64,000 bases of DNA from Janthinobacterium saanense (GTDB taxonomy: Bacteria > Pseudomonadota > Gammaproteobacteria > Burkholderiales > Burkholderiaceae_D): the NCBI RefSeq assembly GCF_014200675.1, contig NZ_JACHCI010000008.1:124001-188000 (forward strand), written 5' to 3'. Below the pieces are notes generated by a model that made no database searches, had not been told where the DNA came from, and was given only the letters and a program-made list of their open reading frames with translations. Positions 50,021 through 60,800 of the stretch are shown piece after piece; the first letter of the stretch is position 1; the number at the start of each line of letters is the position of its first letter. A program made the position numbers and the translations under genes.

Positions 50021-50782
50021 TTAGTGACGCAAACGATAGCCGCTTTTCAGCAGGCGGATCGATGCCAGCGCCAGGATCACCAGGAAGCCGCCGACGACGG
50101 ACAGGCTCAGCCACGGGCTGACGTCGGAGGTGCCGAAGAAACCGTAGCGGAAGCCGTCTATCATGTAAAAGAAAGGGTTCAGGTGCGACACCGACTGCCA
50201 GAATGCGGGCAGCGAATGGATCGAATAGAACACGCCCGACAAAAAAGTCGCCGGCATGATCAGGAAGTTCTGGAAGGCTGCCAGCTGGTCGAATTTCTCG
50301 GCCCAGATACCGGCGATCAAGCCCATGGTGCCCAGCATGGCGGCGCCCAGAAAGGCAAAGATGACGATCCACAGCGGCGCGACAAACGACAGGTCGACGA
50401 ACCAGTAAGTGATGGCGAATACGCCAAAGCCCACCGCCAGGCCGCGCACGACCGAAGCGAGTACATACGCCGAAAAGATTTCCCAGTGCGACAAAGGCGT
50501 CAGCAGCACGAATACCAGGTTGCCGGTGATCTTGGACTGGATCAGCGAAGACGAGGAATTGGCGAAGGCGTTTTGCAGCACGCTCATCATCACCAGGCCA
50601 GGGATCAGGAAAGCCGTGTAGCTGATGCCGGGGCTGGGCTGCACGCGGCCATCGAGCACATGGCCGAACACCAGCAGATACAGCATCGAGGTGAGCACGG
50701 GCGCGGCCACGGTTTGCGTCGCCACTTTCCAGAAACGCAAAGTCTCTTTGTAGACGAGGGTGCGAAATCCAGTCGAAATCAT
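50021..50782 (-). CDS. ABC-2 type transporter permease (YadH-like)
   Basis: This 253-residue inner-membrane exporter subunit has about six membrane segments. The N-terminal MISTGFRTLVYKETLRFWKV amphipathic helix and the loop FLSGVFYSIHSLPAFWQSVSHLNPFFYMIDGFRYGFFG are hallmarks of the YadH branch. It overlaps the ATPase gene by 4 bp. The substrate is not known. Confidence 0.93.
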   Translation of the reverse strand: MISTGFRTLVYKETLRFWKVATQTVAAPVLTSMLYLLVFGHVLDGRVQPSPGISYTAFLIPGLVMMSVLQNAFANSSSSLIQSKITGNLVFVLLTPLSHWEIFSAYVLASVVRGLAVGFGVFAITYWFVDLSFVAPLWIVIFAFLGAAMLGTMGLIAGIWAEKFDQLAAFQNFLIMPATFLSGVFYSIHSLPAFWQSVSHLNPFFYMIDGFRYGFFGTSDVSPWLSLSVVGGFLVILALASIRLLKSGYRLRH

Positions 50783-51696
50783 ACGGTACCTTTATCCATG
50801 ATCTGCAAGAAGATATCTTCCAGGTCGGCTTGTTGCAATTGCATTTCGTCGATCTCGGCGCCCGCTTCACGCAGGCGTGCCAGGATTTGTTCGACTTCGC
50901 TGTATTCATTGACGCGCAGGCTGAACTTGTTGGGCGCCTGCCGCTCTTCCGGATGCAGCACCAGGTGCTGCAGGTCGGCCGGCAAGGCGCCGTGCTTCAG
51001 GTGCACTTGCAGCTGCGAGCCGGCGATGCGGCGTATCAGGGCCGACATGGTGTCGAGCGCCACCACCTTGCCCGACTTGAGCATGGCCACGCGCTGGCAC
51101 ATGGCTTGCGCCTCTTCCAGGTAGTGGGTGGTCAGCACGACGGTGTGGCCGCCTTCGCGGTTCAGGCGCGAAATGAACTTCCACAGGGTCTGGCGCAGTT
51201 CCACGTCGACGCCGGCGGTCGGCTCATCGAGCACGATCACGGGCGGCTTGTGCACCAGCGCCTGGGCCACCAGCACGCGGCGCTTCATGCCGCCGGACAG
51301 AGCGCGCATATTCGTGTCGGCCTTGCCGGTCAGGTCGAGGTTTTCCATCACCTCGTCGATCCACTTGTCATTGTTCGGCAGGCCGAAGTAGCCGGACTGC
51401 AGGCGCAAGGTCTCGCGCACCGTGAAGAACGGGTCGAACACCAGTTCCTGCGGCACCACGCCCAGGTTGCGGCGGGCATTGCGGAAATCCTTGACCACGT
51501 CGTGGCCATGGATCTTGACGGTGCCCGCGTCGGGCCGTATCAGGCCGGCGATGATGGAAATGAGGGTGGTCTTGCCGGCGCCGTTGGGACCGAGCAGGCC
51601 GAAAAACTCGCCTTCCTCGATCGCCAGCGACACGCCGCCCAGCGCCTTGAGCGATTTATAGCTCTTTTCTACATTCGTTATTTGAATTGCGGTCAT
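50779..51696 (-). CDS. ABC transporter ATP-binding protein (YadG-like)
   Basis: This 305-residue ATPase is the partner of the ABC-2 permease. The start MTAIQITNVEKSYKSLKAL at 51696 is chosen over an upstream extension without family similarity. Walker A is GPNGAGKTT, the signature is LSGGMKRRVLVAQAL, and Walker B is VIVLDEPTAGVDVELR. The C-terminal ~70 residues form the extra domain typical of drug or lipid exporters. With the permease it forms an insert between mlaB and the BolA gene. Confidence 0.94.
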   Translation of the reverse strand: MTAIQITNVEKSYKSLKALGGVSLAIEEGEFFGLLGPNGAGKTTLISIIAGLIRPDAGTVKIHGHDVVKDFRNARRNLGVVPQELVFDPFFTVRETLRLQSGYFGLPNNDKWIDEVMENLDLTGKADTNMRALSGGMKRRVLVAQALVHKPPVIVLDEPTAGVDVELRQTLWKFISRLNREGGHTVVLTTHYLEEAQAMCQRVAMLKSGKVVALDTMSALIRRIAGSQLQVHLKHGALPADLQHLVLHPEERQAPNKFSLRVNEYSEVEQILARLREAGAEIDEMQLQQADLEDIFLQIMDKGTV

Positions 51697-51887
51697 GTGC
51701 TTATCAGATGTGATGCGTGTGTCAGCCACGAGGCAGGCCACAGGCCGGTACTAGGCGCCGCCTTCCGGAGAAGTAGCGCAACAGTCAATTATAGTTTGAA
51801 AATTCGTGGAACACTTGGAGATCAATCCGGCGGCGCTGCTGGCATGCCGGCTTGAAAGCTACTGCTGATGCGGGGAGTGGGACAGGA

Positions 51888-52235
51888 TCAATGATGATGC
51901 AGGTCAGACGGGCTGCGTTCGGCGGTGTCGCCGGCAGTACCGCAGTTTTCGTCGCTGGTGGTGCTCGAGACGAGCGAGCAGACGCCATACAGCTTGGTCA
52001 GGTTTTTCAGATTGGTCGGCAGGTTTTTCAGCTCCAGCACGCCGCCGGCGTCTTGCGCTGCGCGCTGCCAGCTCAGCATCACCGACACGGCCGCCGAATC
52101 GACAGCCTGCACGTTGCGCAGGTCAAAGCGCGTCTGGCCAGACTTGATCGCCTCCAGACCCTGCTCCAGCGCCGAAGTGGCGTTGTGCACGGTCAGTGAA
52201 GTCAGGGACTGCAAAGTGTCGAGAGAGTCTGGCAT
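51888..52235 (-). CDS. mlaB: STAS-domain protein MlaB
   Basis: MlaB is the cytoplasmic STAS subunit that stabilises and activates the MlaFE ABC complex. It has 115 residues from MPDSLDTLQSL. The core VDSAAVSVMLSWQRAA is the STAS-type serine loop, followed by LELKNLPTNLKNLTKLYGV. A ~20-residue tail ending SDLHHH is extra. It is 47 bp after mlaC. STAS family sure; MlaB name by operon. Confidence 0.9.
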   Translation of the reverse strand: MPDSLDTLQSLTSLTVHNATSALEQGLEAIKSGQTRFDLRNVQAVDSAAVSVMLSWQRAAQDAGGVLELKNLPTNLKNLTKLYGVCSLVSSTTSDENCGTAGDTAERSPSDLHHH

Positions 52236-52282
52236 GGCGTCGGGTTGCGCTGGTTTAGCGTGTGGAGCTATATGATAGCCGA

Positions 52283-52927
52283 TTATTTGGCTTTGGGCGC
52301 CGGACGGTTTGCCAAAGCCTTGTTTTTCGCTTGCAAGGTCTTGATCAGGCCATCGATGCCGCCTTTGCTGATTTCGCTGGCAAAGCTGCTCTTGTAGGTT
52401 TCCACCAGCCAAGCGCCCAGCACATTGATATCGTAGATTTTCCAGCCCGTTGCCGTTTTGGAAACACGATAGTTCAGCGGTACTGGTTCGCCGCGCGGCA
52501 TGTTCACTTGCGAGCGCACTTCCACGTCGGTGTCGCCAGGGTCGGCGCGCAGCGGCTTGAATTCCACGGTTTCGTTTTTCACTTGCGACAGGGCGCCCGA
52601 ATACGTGTAGATCAGCAGGGTGCGGAATTCTGCCGACAACTGCTGTTGCTGATCCGGCGTGGCGTCGCGCCAGTAGCGGCCAGCTGCCAGGGAAGTCATG
52701 CGCTGGAAGTCCACGTACGGCAGGATCTTGGTTTCGACCAGTTCGGTGACGCGCTTGATGTCGCCAGCCTGGATGGACTTGTCGTTCTTGGCTGTATCGA
52801 GCACATCCTGGCTGATACGTTTGACCAGCGCATCCGGTGCTTCATTCGCAGGGACGGCAGGCGCAGCCTGGGCGGCGGTGGCAAAGGCGATGGTGGCCAT
52901 CGCGAGCAATTGTTTCATCAATTTCAT
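52283..52927 (-). CDS. mlaC: Periplasmic phospholipid-binding protein MlaC
   Basis: MlaC shuttles phospholipids across the periplasm between the outer-membrane MlaA complex and MlaFEDB. It has 214 residues from MKLMKQLLAMATIAFATAAQ, a signal peptide cleaved near AAQAAP. The Ttg2D/MRP-type domain includes KILPYVDFQRMTSLAAGRYW and WKIYDINVLGAWLVETYKSSF. It lies between mlaA and mlaB. Confidence 0.94.
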   Translation of the reverse strand: MKLMKQLLAMATIAFATAAQAAPAVPANEAPDALVKRISQDVLDTAKNDKSIQAGDIKRVTELVETKILPYVDFQRMTSLAAGRYWRDATPDQQQQLSAEFRTLLIYTYSGALSQVKNETVEFKPLRADPGDTDVEVRSQVNMPRGEPVPLNYRVSKTATGWKIYDINVLGAWLVETYKSSFASEISKGGIDGLIKTLQAKNKALANRPAPKAK

Positions 52928-53001
52928 GGTTTTACCCTTATGGTGGTGTTGCTCGGCACCGGCTGGCATGCTATGCAGCCGTGTGTTCTGTATGCCTTAG
53001 T

Positions 53002-53892
53002 CTACTCCTGCGGCTTGGCCTGCGCCGCAACGGTATTGCTACCAGATGTTACGAGTTCGACAGGGGCAGGGGTGACGGTGGTGGCTTCAGGCGCAACATC
53101 TGCGGTCATCGGCGCTTGTTTCAAGTCATCATGATCCGAATCCAGCGAGCTGGAATCGTTCTTGTTCTTTTTACTGCGGCTCAAGTCGCCATCGAAGACT
53201 TTGCTTTCACGCGCTTGCAGGAAACCGTCGCGGATGAATTCGTAGCGGTCCAGTGCGGCCGCTTCCATCAGGTTGGTCGCATCGAGCAGCGAAGCACGCT
53301 TGTCGACTACGCGTGTGGCCGTGCCGATATTGCGCACCGACACAGGCTCCTTGTAGCGCCATGGATCGCCGACGATATCGGCCGGCAAGGCCACCGTGTC
53401 ACGCACGGTCGATGGGCCCAGCAGCGGCAGCATCAGGTACGGACCCGACTGCACGCCGTACCAGCCCAGGGTCTGGCCAAAGTCTTCATTGTGTTTCGGG
53501 ATGCCCGCTGGCGACGCGAAGTCGATCAGGCCGAAGATACCAAAGGTCGAATTCAGGCCAACGCGCGCCACATCTTGCAAGCCCTTCTCGCCCTTACCTT
53601 GCAGCAAGTTGTTCACGGCGCTCCAGACATCGGACAAGTTGCCAAAGAAGTTGCCCACGCCCGTTTGCACGAACGACGGCAAGACCGTCTTGTAGGCAGT
53701 GGCGGCCGGTTTCAAGGCATACGTATCGACCGTATCGTTGAACTTGAACATGGCGCGGTTGTAGCCTTCGAATGGATCGGCCGGGTTGTTGGCGGTGGTG
53801 CTGGCGCAAGCGCTCAGGGTCGCGGCGATGGCCAGGGCCAGGCCGATACGGGAGAGACTACCTGTTTTGATATGTGTATTCGACTCGCTCAT
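53002..53892 (-). CDS. mlaA: Outer-membrane lipoprotein MlaA (VacJ)
   Basis: MlaA removes mislocalised phospholipids from the outer leaflet of the outer membrane. It has 296 residues, with a lipoprotein signal ending LSAC (C29). The family sequence is NPADPFEGYNRAMFKFND, then GVGNFFGNLSDVWSAVNNLLQGK and GWYGVQSGPYLMLPLLGPST. It also has a long C-terminal tail (~230-296, charged then alanine-rich) beyond the core. In E. coli mlaA is unlinked; here it lies inside the mla operon, its start overlapping the mlaD stop by 4 bp. Confidence 0.94.
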   Translation of the reverse strand: MSESNTHIKTGSLSRIGLALAIAATLSACASTTANNPADPFEGYNRAMFKFNDTVDTYALKPAATAYKTVLPSFVQTGVGNFFGNLSDVWSAVNNLLQGKGEKGLQDVARVGLNSTFGIFGLIDFASPAGIPKHNEDFGQTLGWYGVQSGPYLMLPLLGPSTVRDTVALPADIVGDPWRYKEPVSVRNIGTATRVVDKRASLLDATNLMEAAALDRYEFIRDGFLQARESKVFDGDLSRSKKNKNDSSSLDSDHDDLKQAPMTADVAPEATTVTPAPVELVTSGSNTVAAQAKPQE

Positions 53893-54359
53893 TTGCTATC
53901 CTTTCCATCCGCTGCCTTGCTGTAGATGAACTGATTGATCAGGTCTTCCAGCACTGTGGCCGATTGAGTACGGGCAATCTTGTCGCCCTCTGCCAGGTTC
54001 GCCAAATCACCGCCTGCTTCCAGGCCAATGTATTGCTCACCCAGCAGACCAGCCGTCAAAATCTTGGCCGAGCTGTCTTTCGGGAATTTATAACCGTCTT
54101 CGATGTCCAGCTTGACCAGCGCCTGATAGCTCTTGTCATCGAACGTGATCTCGGCCACGCGGCCGACCACCACGCCGGCACCCTTGACGGGCGCCTGCGG
54201 CTTGAGGCCGCCAATGTTGTCGAACTTGGCACTAATGGTATATGTCTTGCTGAAAGACAGCGAGCTCATATTGCCAGCCTTGAGCGCCAGAAACATCAAT
54301 GCTGCTACACCCAGCAAGACGAACAAGCCTACCCAGACATCCAAAGATTTACGTTGCAT
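53889..54359 (-). CDS. mlaD: MCE-domain lipid transporter subunit MlaD
   Basis: MlaD is the hexameric MCE-ring subunit, anchored in the inner membrane, that receives lipid. It has 156 residues from the ATG at 54359 (MQRKSLDVWVGLFVLLGVAA), with AGGA upstream. One membrane helix is followed by the MCE core (FDNIGGLKPQAPVKGAGVVV, LGEQYIGLEAGGD). A TTG two codons upstream is an unlikely start. It is 80 bp after mlaE. Confidence 0.95.
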   Translation of the reverse strand: MQRKSLDVWVGLFVLLGVAALMFLALKAGNMSSLSFSKTYTISAKFDNIGGLKPQAPVKGAGVVVGRVAEITFDDKSYQALVKLDIEDGYKFPKDSSAKILTAGLLGEQYIGLEAGGDLANLAEGDKIARTQSATVLEDLINQFIYSKAADGKDSK

Positions 54360-54439
54360 AAACAATCCTAAATAATTTTTACTTGCTGCACCCTGCGCAG
54401 AAACTGCGCAAGCCGCTAATTTTGACGCCAGTGACCGAA

Positions 54440-55222
54440 TTACTTGCTAAACATCAACGCTGTCATCATGAAATCCAGCCACCACACCATCAGCGACGAT
54501 ATGACAACCGTACGCGTGGTGGCGCCGGAAACATCTTCTGGCGTCGGCTGTGCCTGATAACCCTGGAACAGGGCGATAAATGTCACCGCGATACCGAACA
54601 CCAGGCTCTTCAGGGTACCGTTACCGACTTCTTTCCAGACATCCACACCGCTTTGCATCTGCGACCAGAACGAGCCTTCGTCGACGCCGATCAGCACCAC
54701 GCCGACCAGATAACTGCCGATAATGCCCACTGCCGTGAAGATCGCGCCCAGAATCGGCATGGCGATCACGCCGGCCCAGAAACGGGGCGCCAGTACGCGC
54801 TCGACCGGGTTTACGGCCATCATTTCCATGGCAGATAATTGCTCGCCAGCCTTCATCAAGCCGATTTCGGCCGTCAGCGAAGTGCCTGCGCGGCCGGCAA
54901 ACAGCAGGGCTGTGACGACCGGGCCCAGTTCGCGCGTCAGCGACAGCGCCACCAGCAGACCCAGCGATTGTTCCGCGCCATAGGTGGTCAAGGTGTAATA
55001 ACCTTGCAAACCGAGCACCATGCCGACAAACAGGCCAGACACGGCCGTAATCACCAGCGAGCGATTACCAATAAAAAACAGTTGCTCAATCACCAGGCGC
55101 GGACGGCGCCACAGGCCGCCCGACGAGGCGATGATGATAAAAAACGAACGCACGGCAAAGCCGAGGTCTTGTACCGAACGACGCAGCCAGGCTCCGATCG
55201 CTCCCAGGAAACGCGCGATCAT
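54440..55222 (-). CDS. mlaE: Lipid ABC transporter permease MlaE
   Basis: MlaE is the inner-membrane permease of the Mla complex. It has 260 residues with 5-6 membrane segments. Family motifs are GMVLGLQGYYTLTTYGAEQSLG, ELGPVVTALLFAGRAGTSLTAEIG and MNPVERVLAPRFWAGV-like (VNPVERVLAPRFW). The start overlaps the mlaF stop by 4 bp. Confidence 0.96.
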   Translation of the reverse strand: MIARFLGAIGAWLRRSVQDLGFAVRSFFIIIASSGGLWRRPRLVIEQLFFIGNRSLVITAVSGLFVGMVLGLQGYYTLTTYGAEQSLGLLVALSLTRELGPVVTALLFAGRAGTSLTAEIGLMKAGEQLSAMEMMAVNPVERVLAPRFWAGVIAMPILGAIFTAVGIIGSYLVGVVLIGVDEGSFWSQMQSGVDVWKEVGNGTLKSLVFGIAVTFIALFQGYQAQPTPEDVSGATTRTVVISSLMVWWLDFMMTALMFSK

Positions 55223-56040
55223 CGGCCAACTCCCGCATGCAGACCCAGGTCATCGGCCAGCGATTTGCCCGGATAATGGAACGGTACGGGGCCATCGGCT
55301 TCCGCATTGACGAATTGTTTGACATACGGATGCGTGGAGACGGCCATTTCAGCCGGCGTGCCATGCGCCACAATTTTTCCCGATGACAGGAAATACACGT
55401 AATCAGCGATCGCGAAACACTCCTTCACATCGTGCGATACCAGAATCGATGTGGAACCAAGCGCATCGTTCAGATTGCGGATCAAATTGGCCGTCACACC
55501 CATGGAAATAGGGTCCAGGCCGGCAAACGGTTCGTCATACATGATCAATTCGGGATCGAGCGCAATCGCCCGCGCCAGCGCCACGCGCCGGCCCATGCCG
55601 CCCGAAATCTCGGCCGGCTTCAATTGCGCCGCATTGCGCAAGCCCACCGCCTGCAGCTTCATCAGCACCAGGGTGCGGATCAGCTCTTCATTGAGGTCCG
55701 TATGTTCGCGCAGCGGAAACGCCACGTTCTCAAACGCCGTCAAATCGGTAAACAAGGCGCCGTGCTGGAACAGCATGCCCATCTTGCGGCGCATCTGGTA
55801 CAACTGCCTGGTATCGAGCGTATGGACGATCTGGTCATCGACATTGACGGTGCCGGCGCTAGGGCGCAACTGGCCGCCGATCAGGCGCAATACGGTCGTC
55901 TTGCCGCTGCCGGAACCACCCATGACCGCCACAACTTTTCCACGTGGGAAATCCATCTGAAGGCCCGACAAGATCGAACGTTCACCATAGGCAAAGTGTA
56001 AATCACGGATTTCAACAAGATTTGGCACGACGTAACTCAC
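55219..56040 (-). CDS. mlaF: Lipid ABC transporter ATP-binding protein MlaF
   Basis: MlaF is the ATPase that powers Mla phospholipid transport. It has 273 residues. Walker A is GGSGSGKTT, the signature is ISGGMGRRVALARA and Walker B is ELIMYDEPFAGLDPISMG, the family's own version. It is the first gene of mlaFEDACB. A 230-bp gap precedes it, holding the end structures of gltD. Confidence 0.96.
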   Translation of the reverse strand: MSYVVPNLVEIRDLHFAYGERSILSGLQMDFPRGKVVAVMGGSGSGKTTVLRLIGGQLRPSAGTVNVDDQIVHTLDTRQLYQMRRKMGMLFQHGALFTDLTAFENVAFPLREHTDLNEELIRTLVLMKLQAVGLRNAAQLKPAEISGGMGRRVALARAIALDPELIMYDEPFAGLDPISMGVTANLIRNLNDALGSTSILVSHDVKECFAIADYVYFLSSGKIVAHGTPAEMAVSTHPYVKQFVNAEADGPVPFHYPGKSLADDLGLHAGVGR

Positions 56041-56159
56041 TATTTTAATGGCGTATTGTAGTGCAGAAACGCCAAACTCTGCTGAGGGGCCACCTTGGGC
56101 ATCCCGGTAAGGGGGAAGAATACAACACTAATGAATCGAAAGTCAGATAGTTTATTGTA

Positions 56160-56246
56160 AAAAGCCAGGCTCTGCTTGCGATCGCCGCCCAGCGGACCTG
56201 GCACCAACAAAATAGCAAAGGCCACGACGCAGTGCGCGCCGTGGCC
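56160..56246 (-). terminator. Probable terminator region of gltD
   Basis: Two hairpins lie downstream of the gltD stop (56271). One is GGCCACG/CGTGGCC (56220-56226 with 56240-56246), followed on the minus strand by a T-rich stretch. The other is a wider GCCAGG/CCTGGC stem (56165-56202) followed by five T. Either may end gltBD transcription before mlaF. Confidence 0.5.
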
Positions 56247-56270
56247 CCGGAAGCAAACAAGGGATGCTGA

Positions 56271-57734
56271 TCAGCGTGGCAGCAGCGAGCCGCCCATCAG
56301 GAAGGTATCGACGGCGCGCGCACATTGGCGGCCCTCCCGGATGGCCCAGACCACCAGCGACTGGCCACGGCGCATGTCGCCGGCGGCAAACACTTTGGGC
56401 ACCGAAGTCTGGTAGCAGTCATCGCCCTCGGTGCTGGCGCGGGCGTTGCCGCGCGCATCTTTATCCACGCCAAAGGCGTCGAGCACCTGTTGTACAGGAG
56501 AAACAAAACCCATCGCCAGCAAGACCAGGTCGGCTTTCATTTCGAATTCCGAGTCCGGCACTTCGCTCATCTTGCCGTCTTTCCATTCCACCCGGCAGGC
56601 AATCAGCTTTTCTACCTTGCCGCCCTTGCCTTCGAAACGCTTGGTGGCCACCGCCCAGTCGCGTTCGCAGCCTTCCTCGTGCGACGACGAGGTGCGCAGC
56701 TTGGTCGGCCAGTAGGGCCAGACCAGCGGCTTGTTTTCCTTTTCGGGTGGTTGCGGCATCAGTTCGAACTGGGCCACCGAGGCGGCGCCGTGGCGGTTCG
56801 AGGTGCCCACGCAGTCCGAACCCGTATCGCCGCCGCCGATCACCACCACGTGTTTACCGGTGGCCTTGATCTGGTCTTTCAGCTTGTCGCCCGCATTGAC
56901 CTTGTTTTGCAGTGGCAAGAAGTCCATGGCGTAATGCACGCCCTTCAAGTCGCGGCCCGGCACCGGCAAGTCGCGCGGAGTTTCGGCGCCGCCGGTAAGG
57001 ATCACGGCATCGAATTCTTTTTCCAGGTCTTCCGGGAAAATCGTTTCCTTGGCCCAGTTATTTACGCTGGCAGGGAAATCCTTGCCAACCAGCACGCTGG
57101 TGCGGAACACCACGCCTTCGGCTTCCATCTGTTTGACGCGCAGATCGATGTGCGACTTTTCCATCTTGAAGTCGGGAATGCCATAACGCAGCAAACCACC
57201 GACCCGGTCGCTTTTTTCAAACACGGTCACGGCATGGCCGGCGCGCGCCAGTTGCTGCGCCGCCGCCAGGCCTGCAGGGCCGGAACCGACGATGGCCACC
57301 TTCTTGCCCGTGCTGAAACCAGCAGGCTGCGGCACCACCCAGCCATGTTCCCAGCCCATGTCGATGATTTTATGTTCGATCGACTTGATGCCGACCGGAT
57401 CTTCATGGATGCCCAGGGTGCAGGCCGATTCGCACGGCGCCGGGCAGACGCGGCCCGTGAATTCCGGGAAGTTATTGGTCGAATGCAAGATATCGAGCGC
57501 TTCGCGGTAGGCGCCACGGTAGACCAGGTCATTCCAGTCGGGAATGATGTTGTTGACTGGGCAACCCGTGTTGCAGAAAGGGATGCCGCAATCCATGCAG
57601 CGCGCGCCCTGCACGGTCGCTTGCGCATCCGTCAGGTGCAGCACGAATTCCTTGTAGTTCTTCAAACGGGCGGCAGGCTCCAGATATTGCTCGTCCTGCC
57701 GCTTGAATTCCATGAAGCCGGTAATTTTACCCAC
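56271..57734 (-). CDS. gltD: Glutamate synthase (NADPH) small subunit
   Basis: GltD passes electrons from NADPH through FAD and Fe-S centres to GltB. It has 487 residues. The N-terminal iron-sulfur domain carries [11 protein letters not shown] and [12 protein letters not shown] cysteines. The FAD domain has [21 protein letters not shown] and the NADPH domain [11 protein letters not shown]. The C-terminal [18 protein letters not shown] closes the FAD site. It is 67 bp after gltB, with a 9-bp hairpin in the gap. Confidence 0.97.
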   Translation of the reverse strand: MGKITGFMEFKRQDEQYLEPAARLKNYKEFVLHLTDAQATVQGARCMDCGIPFCNTGCPVNNIIPDWNDLVYRGAYREALDILHSTNNFPEFTGRVCPAPCESACTLGIHEDPVGIKSIEHKIIDMGWEHGWVVPQPAGFSTGKKVAIVGSGPAGLAAAQQLARAGHAVTVFEKSDRVGGLLRYGIPDFKMEKSHIDLRVKQMEAEGVVFRTSVLVGKDFPASVNNWAKETIFPEDLEKEFDAVILTGGAETPRDLPVPGRDLKGVHYAMDFLPLQNKVNAGDKLKDQIKATGKHVVVIGGGDTGSDCVGTSNRHGAASVAQFELMPQPPEKENKPLVWPYWPTKLRTSSSHEEGCERDWAVATKRFEGKGGKVEKLIACRVEWKDGKMSEVPDSEFEMKADLVLLAMGFVSPVQQVLDAFGVDKDARGNARASTEGDDCYQTSVPKVFAAGDMRRGQSLVVWAIREGRQCARAVDTFLMGGSLLPR

Positions 57735-57760
57735 GATAATTCCTTTGTATTTGGCTAGCG

Positions 57761-57781
57761 GGGAGCGGCCTGGCCGCTCCC
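57761..57781 (-). promoter_or_regulatory. Hairpin between gltB and gltD
   Basis: A perfect 9-bp stem GGGAGCGGC/GCCGCTCCC with a 3-nt loop lies 20 bp after the gltB stop, with no T-run. Probably an RNA-processing or stability structure; inferred. Confidence 0.55.
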
Positions 57782-57801
57782 GGTCATAGTGTTAGGCTGG
57801 C

Positions 57802-60800
57802 TCAGGCAGCGACGGCTTCGACTGCCATGGCGGCGTCGGCCGCCATTTCAATCAGTGCGCGCTTGTATTCGTTCGGGAAGACCTTGACGAATTTGGCGCG
57901 TGCCGTGGCCCAGTCATCGAGCAGGAAACGGGCGCGGGTGCTGCCCGTGTGCTTGAAGTGGCGCTCGATCAGGCGTTTCAGTATCACTTCGTCGGCTTCC
58001 GGCAAGCCATCGCGGTGCTGGGTATGCCAGGCGTCGCGGTCGACCTGTTGTTCGGAGGCGCTCAGCACCTTGTCCAGGCTGACCATGGCCGTGTTGCACT
58101 TGCTGGCAAATTCGCCGGCTGGGTCATACACATAGGCAATGCCGCCCGACATGCCGGCCGCAAAGTTGCGTCCCGTGGCTCCCAGCACTACCACCGTGCC
58201 GCCCGTCATGTATTCGCAGCCATGGTCGCCCAGGCCCTCGACCACCGTGGTGGCGCCCGAGTTGCGCACGGCGAAACGTTCACCGGCCACGCCATTGAAG
58301 AACGCTTCACCGGCAATCGCGCCGTACAGCACGGTATTGCCGATGATGATGTTGTCCACCGCCCAGCCGCGGAATTCCGTATTCGGCCGTACGATGATGC
58401 GCCCGCCCGACAAGCCCTTGCCCACGTAATCGTTGCCCTCGCCCACCAGGTCGATCGTGATGCCGTGCGCCAGGAAGGCGCAGGCAGACTGGCCCGCCGT
58501 GCCTTGCAGCTGGATGTGGATGGTGTCGTCCGGCAAGCCGGCATGGCCATAACGCTTCGCCACTTCGCCGGACAGCATGGTGCCCACCGTGCGGTTCAGG
58601 TTGCGCACCGGCGAGATGAACGAGACGCGCTCGCCCTTCTCCAGTGCCGCGCGCGCTTGCGCGATCAGCTTGTGGTCCAGCGCTTTTTCCAGCGCATGGT
58701 CCTGGTTTTCCACGTGGCGACAGGCTTGGCCATCCTGCGTTTCCGGCTTGTAGAAAATGGCCGAGAAGTCCAGGCCCTGCGCCTTCCAGTGCGAAATCGC
58801 CTTTGATTTGTCGAGCAGGTCGACTCGGCCGATCAGCTCGTCATACGTGCGGATCCCCAGCTGCGCCATCAATTGACGGGCTTCTTCAGCGACGAAGAAG
58901 AAGTAATTGACGACATATTCAGGCTTGCCCGAAAACTTGGCGCGCAGCACCGGGTCTTGCGTGGCGACACCGACCGGGCAGGTATTCAAATGGCATTTGC
59001 GCATCATGATGCAGCCTTCCACCACCAGCGGCGCCGTGGCGAAACCGATTTCATCGGCGCCCAGCAAGGCGGCGATCACCACGTCGCGGCCGGTTTTCAT
59101 CTGGCCATCGGCTTGCACGCGGATACGGCTGCGCAAGCCGTTCAAGACCAGCGTTTGTTGCGTTTCGGCCAGGCCCAGTTCCCACGGCGTGCCCGCATGT
59201 TTCACCGACGACAGAGGCGAGGCACCGGTGCCGCCATCGTGGCCAGCCACCACCACGTGGTCGGCCTTGGCCTTGGTGACGCCGGCCGCGACCGTGCCGA
59301 TACCCACTTCCGATACCAGCTTGACGGAAATCGAGGCGCGCGGATTGGCGTTTTTCAAGTCATGGATCAGCTGCGCCAGATCTTCGATGGAATAAATATC
59401 ATGATGGGGCGGTGGCGAAATCAAGCCCACGCCCGGCACGGAAAAGCGCAGGCTGGCAATGTATTCCGACACCTTATGACCAGGCAACTGGCCGCCTTCG
59501 CCCGGTTTTGCGCCCTGCGCCATCTTGATCTGGATCTGGTCAGCCGAATTCAGGTAGGCGGCCGTGACGCCGAACCGCCCGGACGCCACCTGCTTGATGC
59601 GTGAACGCATGGAATCGCCTTCCTGCAGCGGAATATCGACCACGATCTGCTCGGCGCCCACCACCGAGGCCATGGTGTCGTCCTGGCGTATCGGTATGCC
59701 CTTCAATTCCTGCATGTAGCGGTTCGGATCTTCGCCGCCCTCGCCCGTGTTCGACTTGCCGCCGATGCGGTTCATCGCCACGGCCAGGGTTGCGTGCGCT
59801 TCAGTGCTGATCGAACCGAGCGACATCGCGCCCGTAGCAAAGCGCTTGACGATTTCCTTGGCCGGTTCCACTTCATCGAGCGGTATCGCCTTGGTCGGAT
59901 CGAGCTTGAACTCGAACAGGCCGCGCAGGGTCAGATGTCGGCGGCTCTGGTCATTGATGATTTGCGCGTACTCTTTATAGCTGGAGAAATTATTGCTGCG
60001 CGTGGAGTGCTGCAACTTGGCAATCGCGTCCGGCGTCCACATATGGTCTTCACCGCGCACGCGGAAGGCGTATTCGCCACCCGCGTCGAGCTTGTCGGCC
60101 AGCAACGGATCGTTGCCGAAGGCCAGCTGGTGCAAACGCAGCGCTTCTTCCGCCACTTCAAACACGCCGATGCCTTCCACGTTCGAAGCCGTGCCCTTGA
60201 AGTATTTGTCGACCAGCGACTTGTTCAAGCCGATTGCTTCAAAGATTTGCGCGCCGCAATACGACATATAGGTCGAGATGCCCATCTTCGACATCACCTT
60301 CATCAAGCCCTTGCCGACCGCCTTGGTGTAGTTATAGATGGCTTTGTCGCCAGACAGATCGCCCGGCAAGCCATGCGCCAGTTCGACCAGGGTTTCCATC
60401 GCCAGGTAGGGGTGGACGGCTTCCGCGCCATAGCCTGCCAGCAAGGCGAAGTGATGCGTTTCACGCGCCGAGCCCGTTTCCACCACCAGGCCGGTGGAGG
60501 CGCGCAAGCCCTTGCTAACCAGGTGCTGATGCACGGTCGATGTCGCCAGTAGCGCGGGGATCGCCACCTGATCGGCGCAGATAGCGCGATCCGAGACGAT
60601 CAAAATGTTGTGGCCGGATTTCACGGCATCGACCGCTTCGGCGCACAGCGAGGCCAGGCAGGCTTCCACGCCTTCCTTGCCCCAGGCCAATGGGTAGCAA
60701 ATATCAAGTTCATACGATTTGAACTTGCCGCCTGTATGCGCGCTGATATTGCGCAAACGCGTCATGTCGTCAAAACCCAGCACCGGCTGCGATACTTCCA

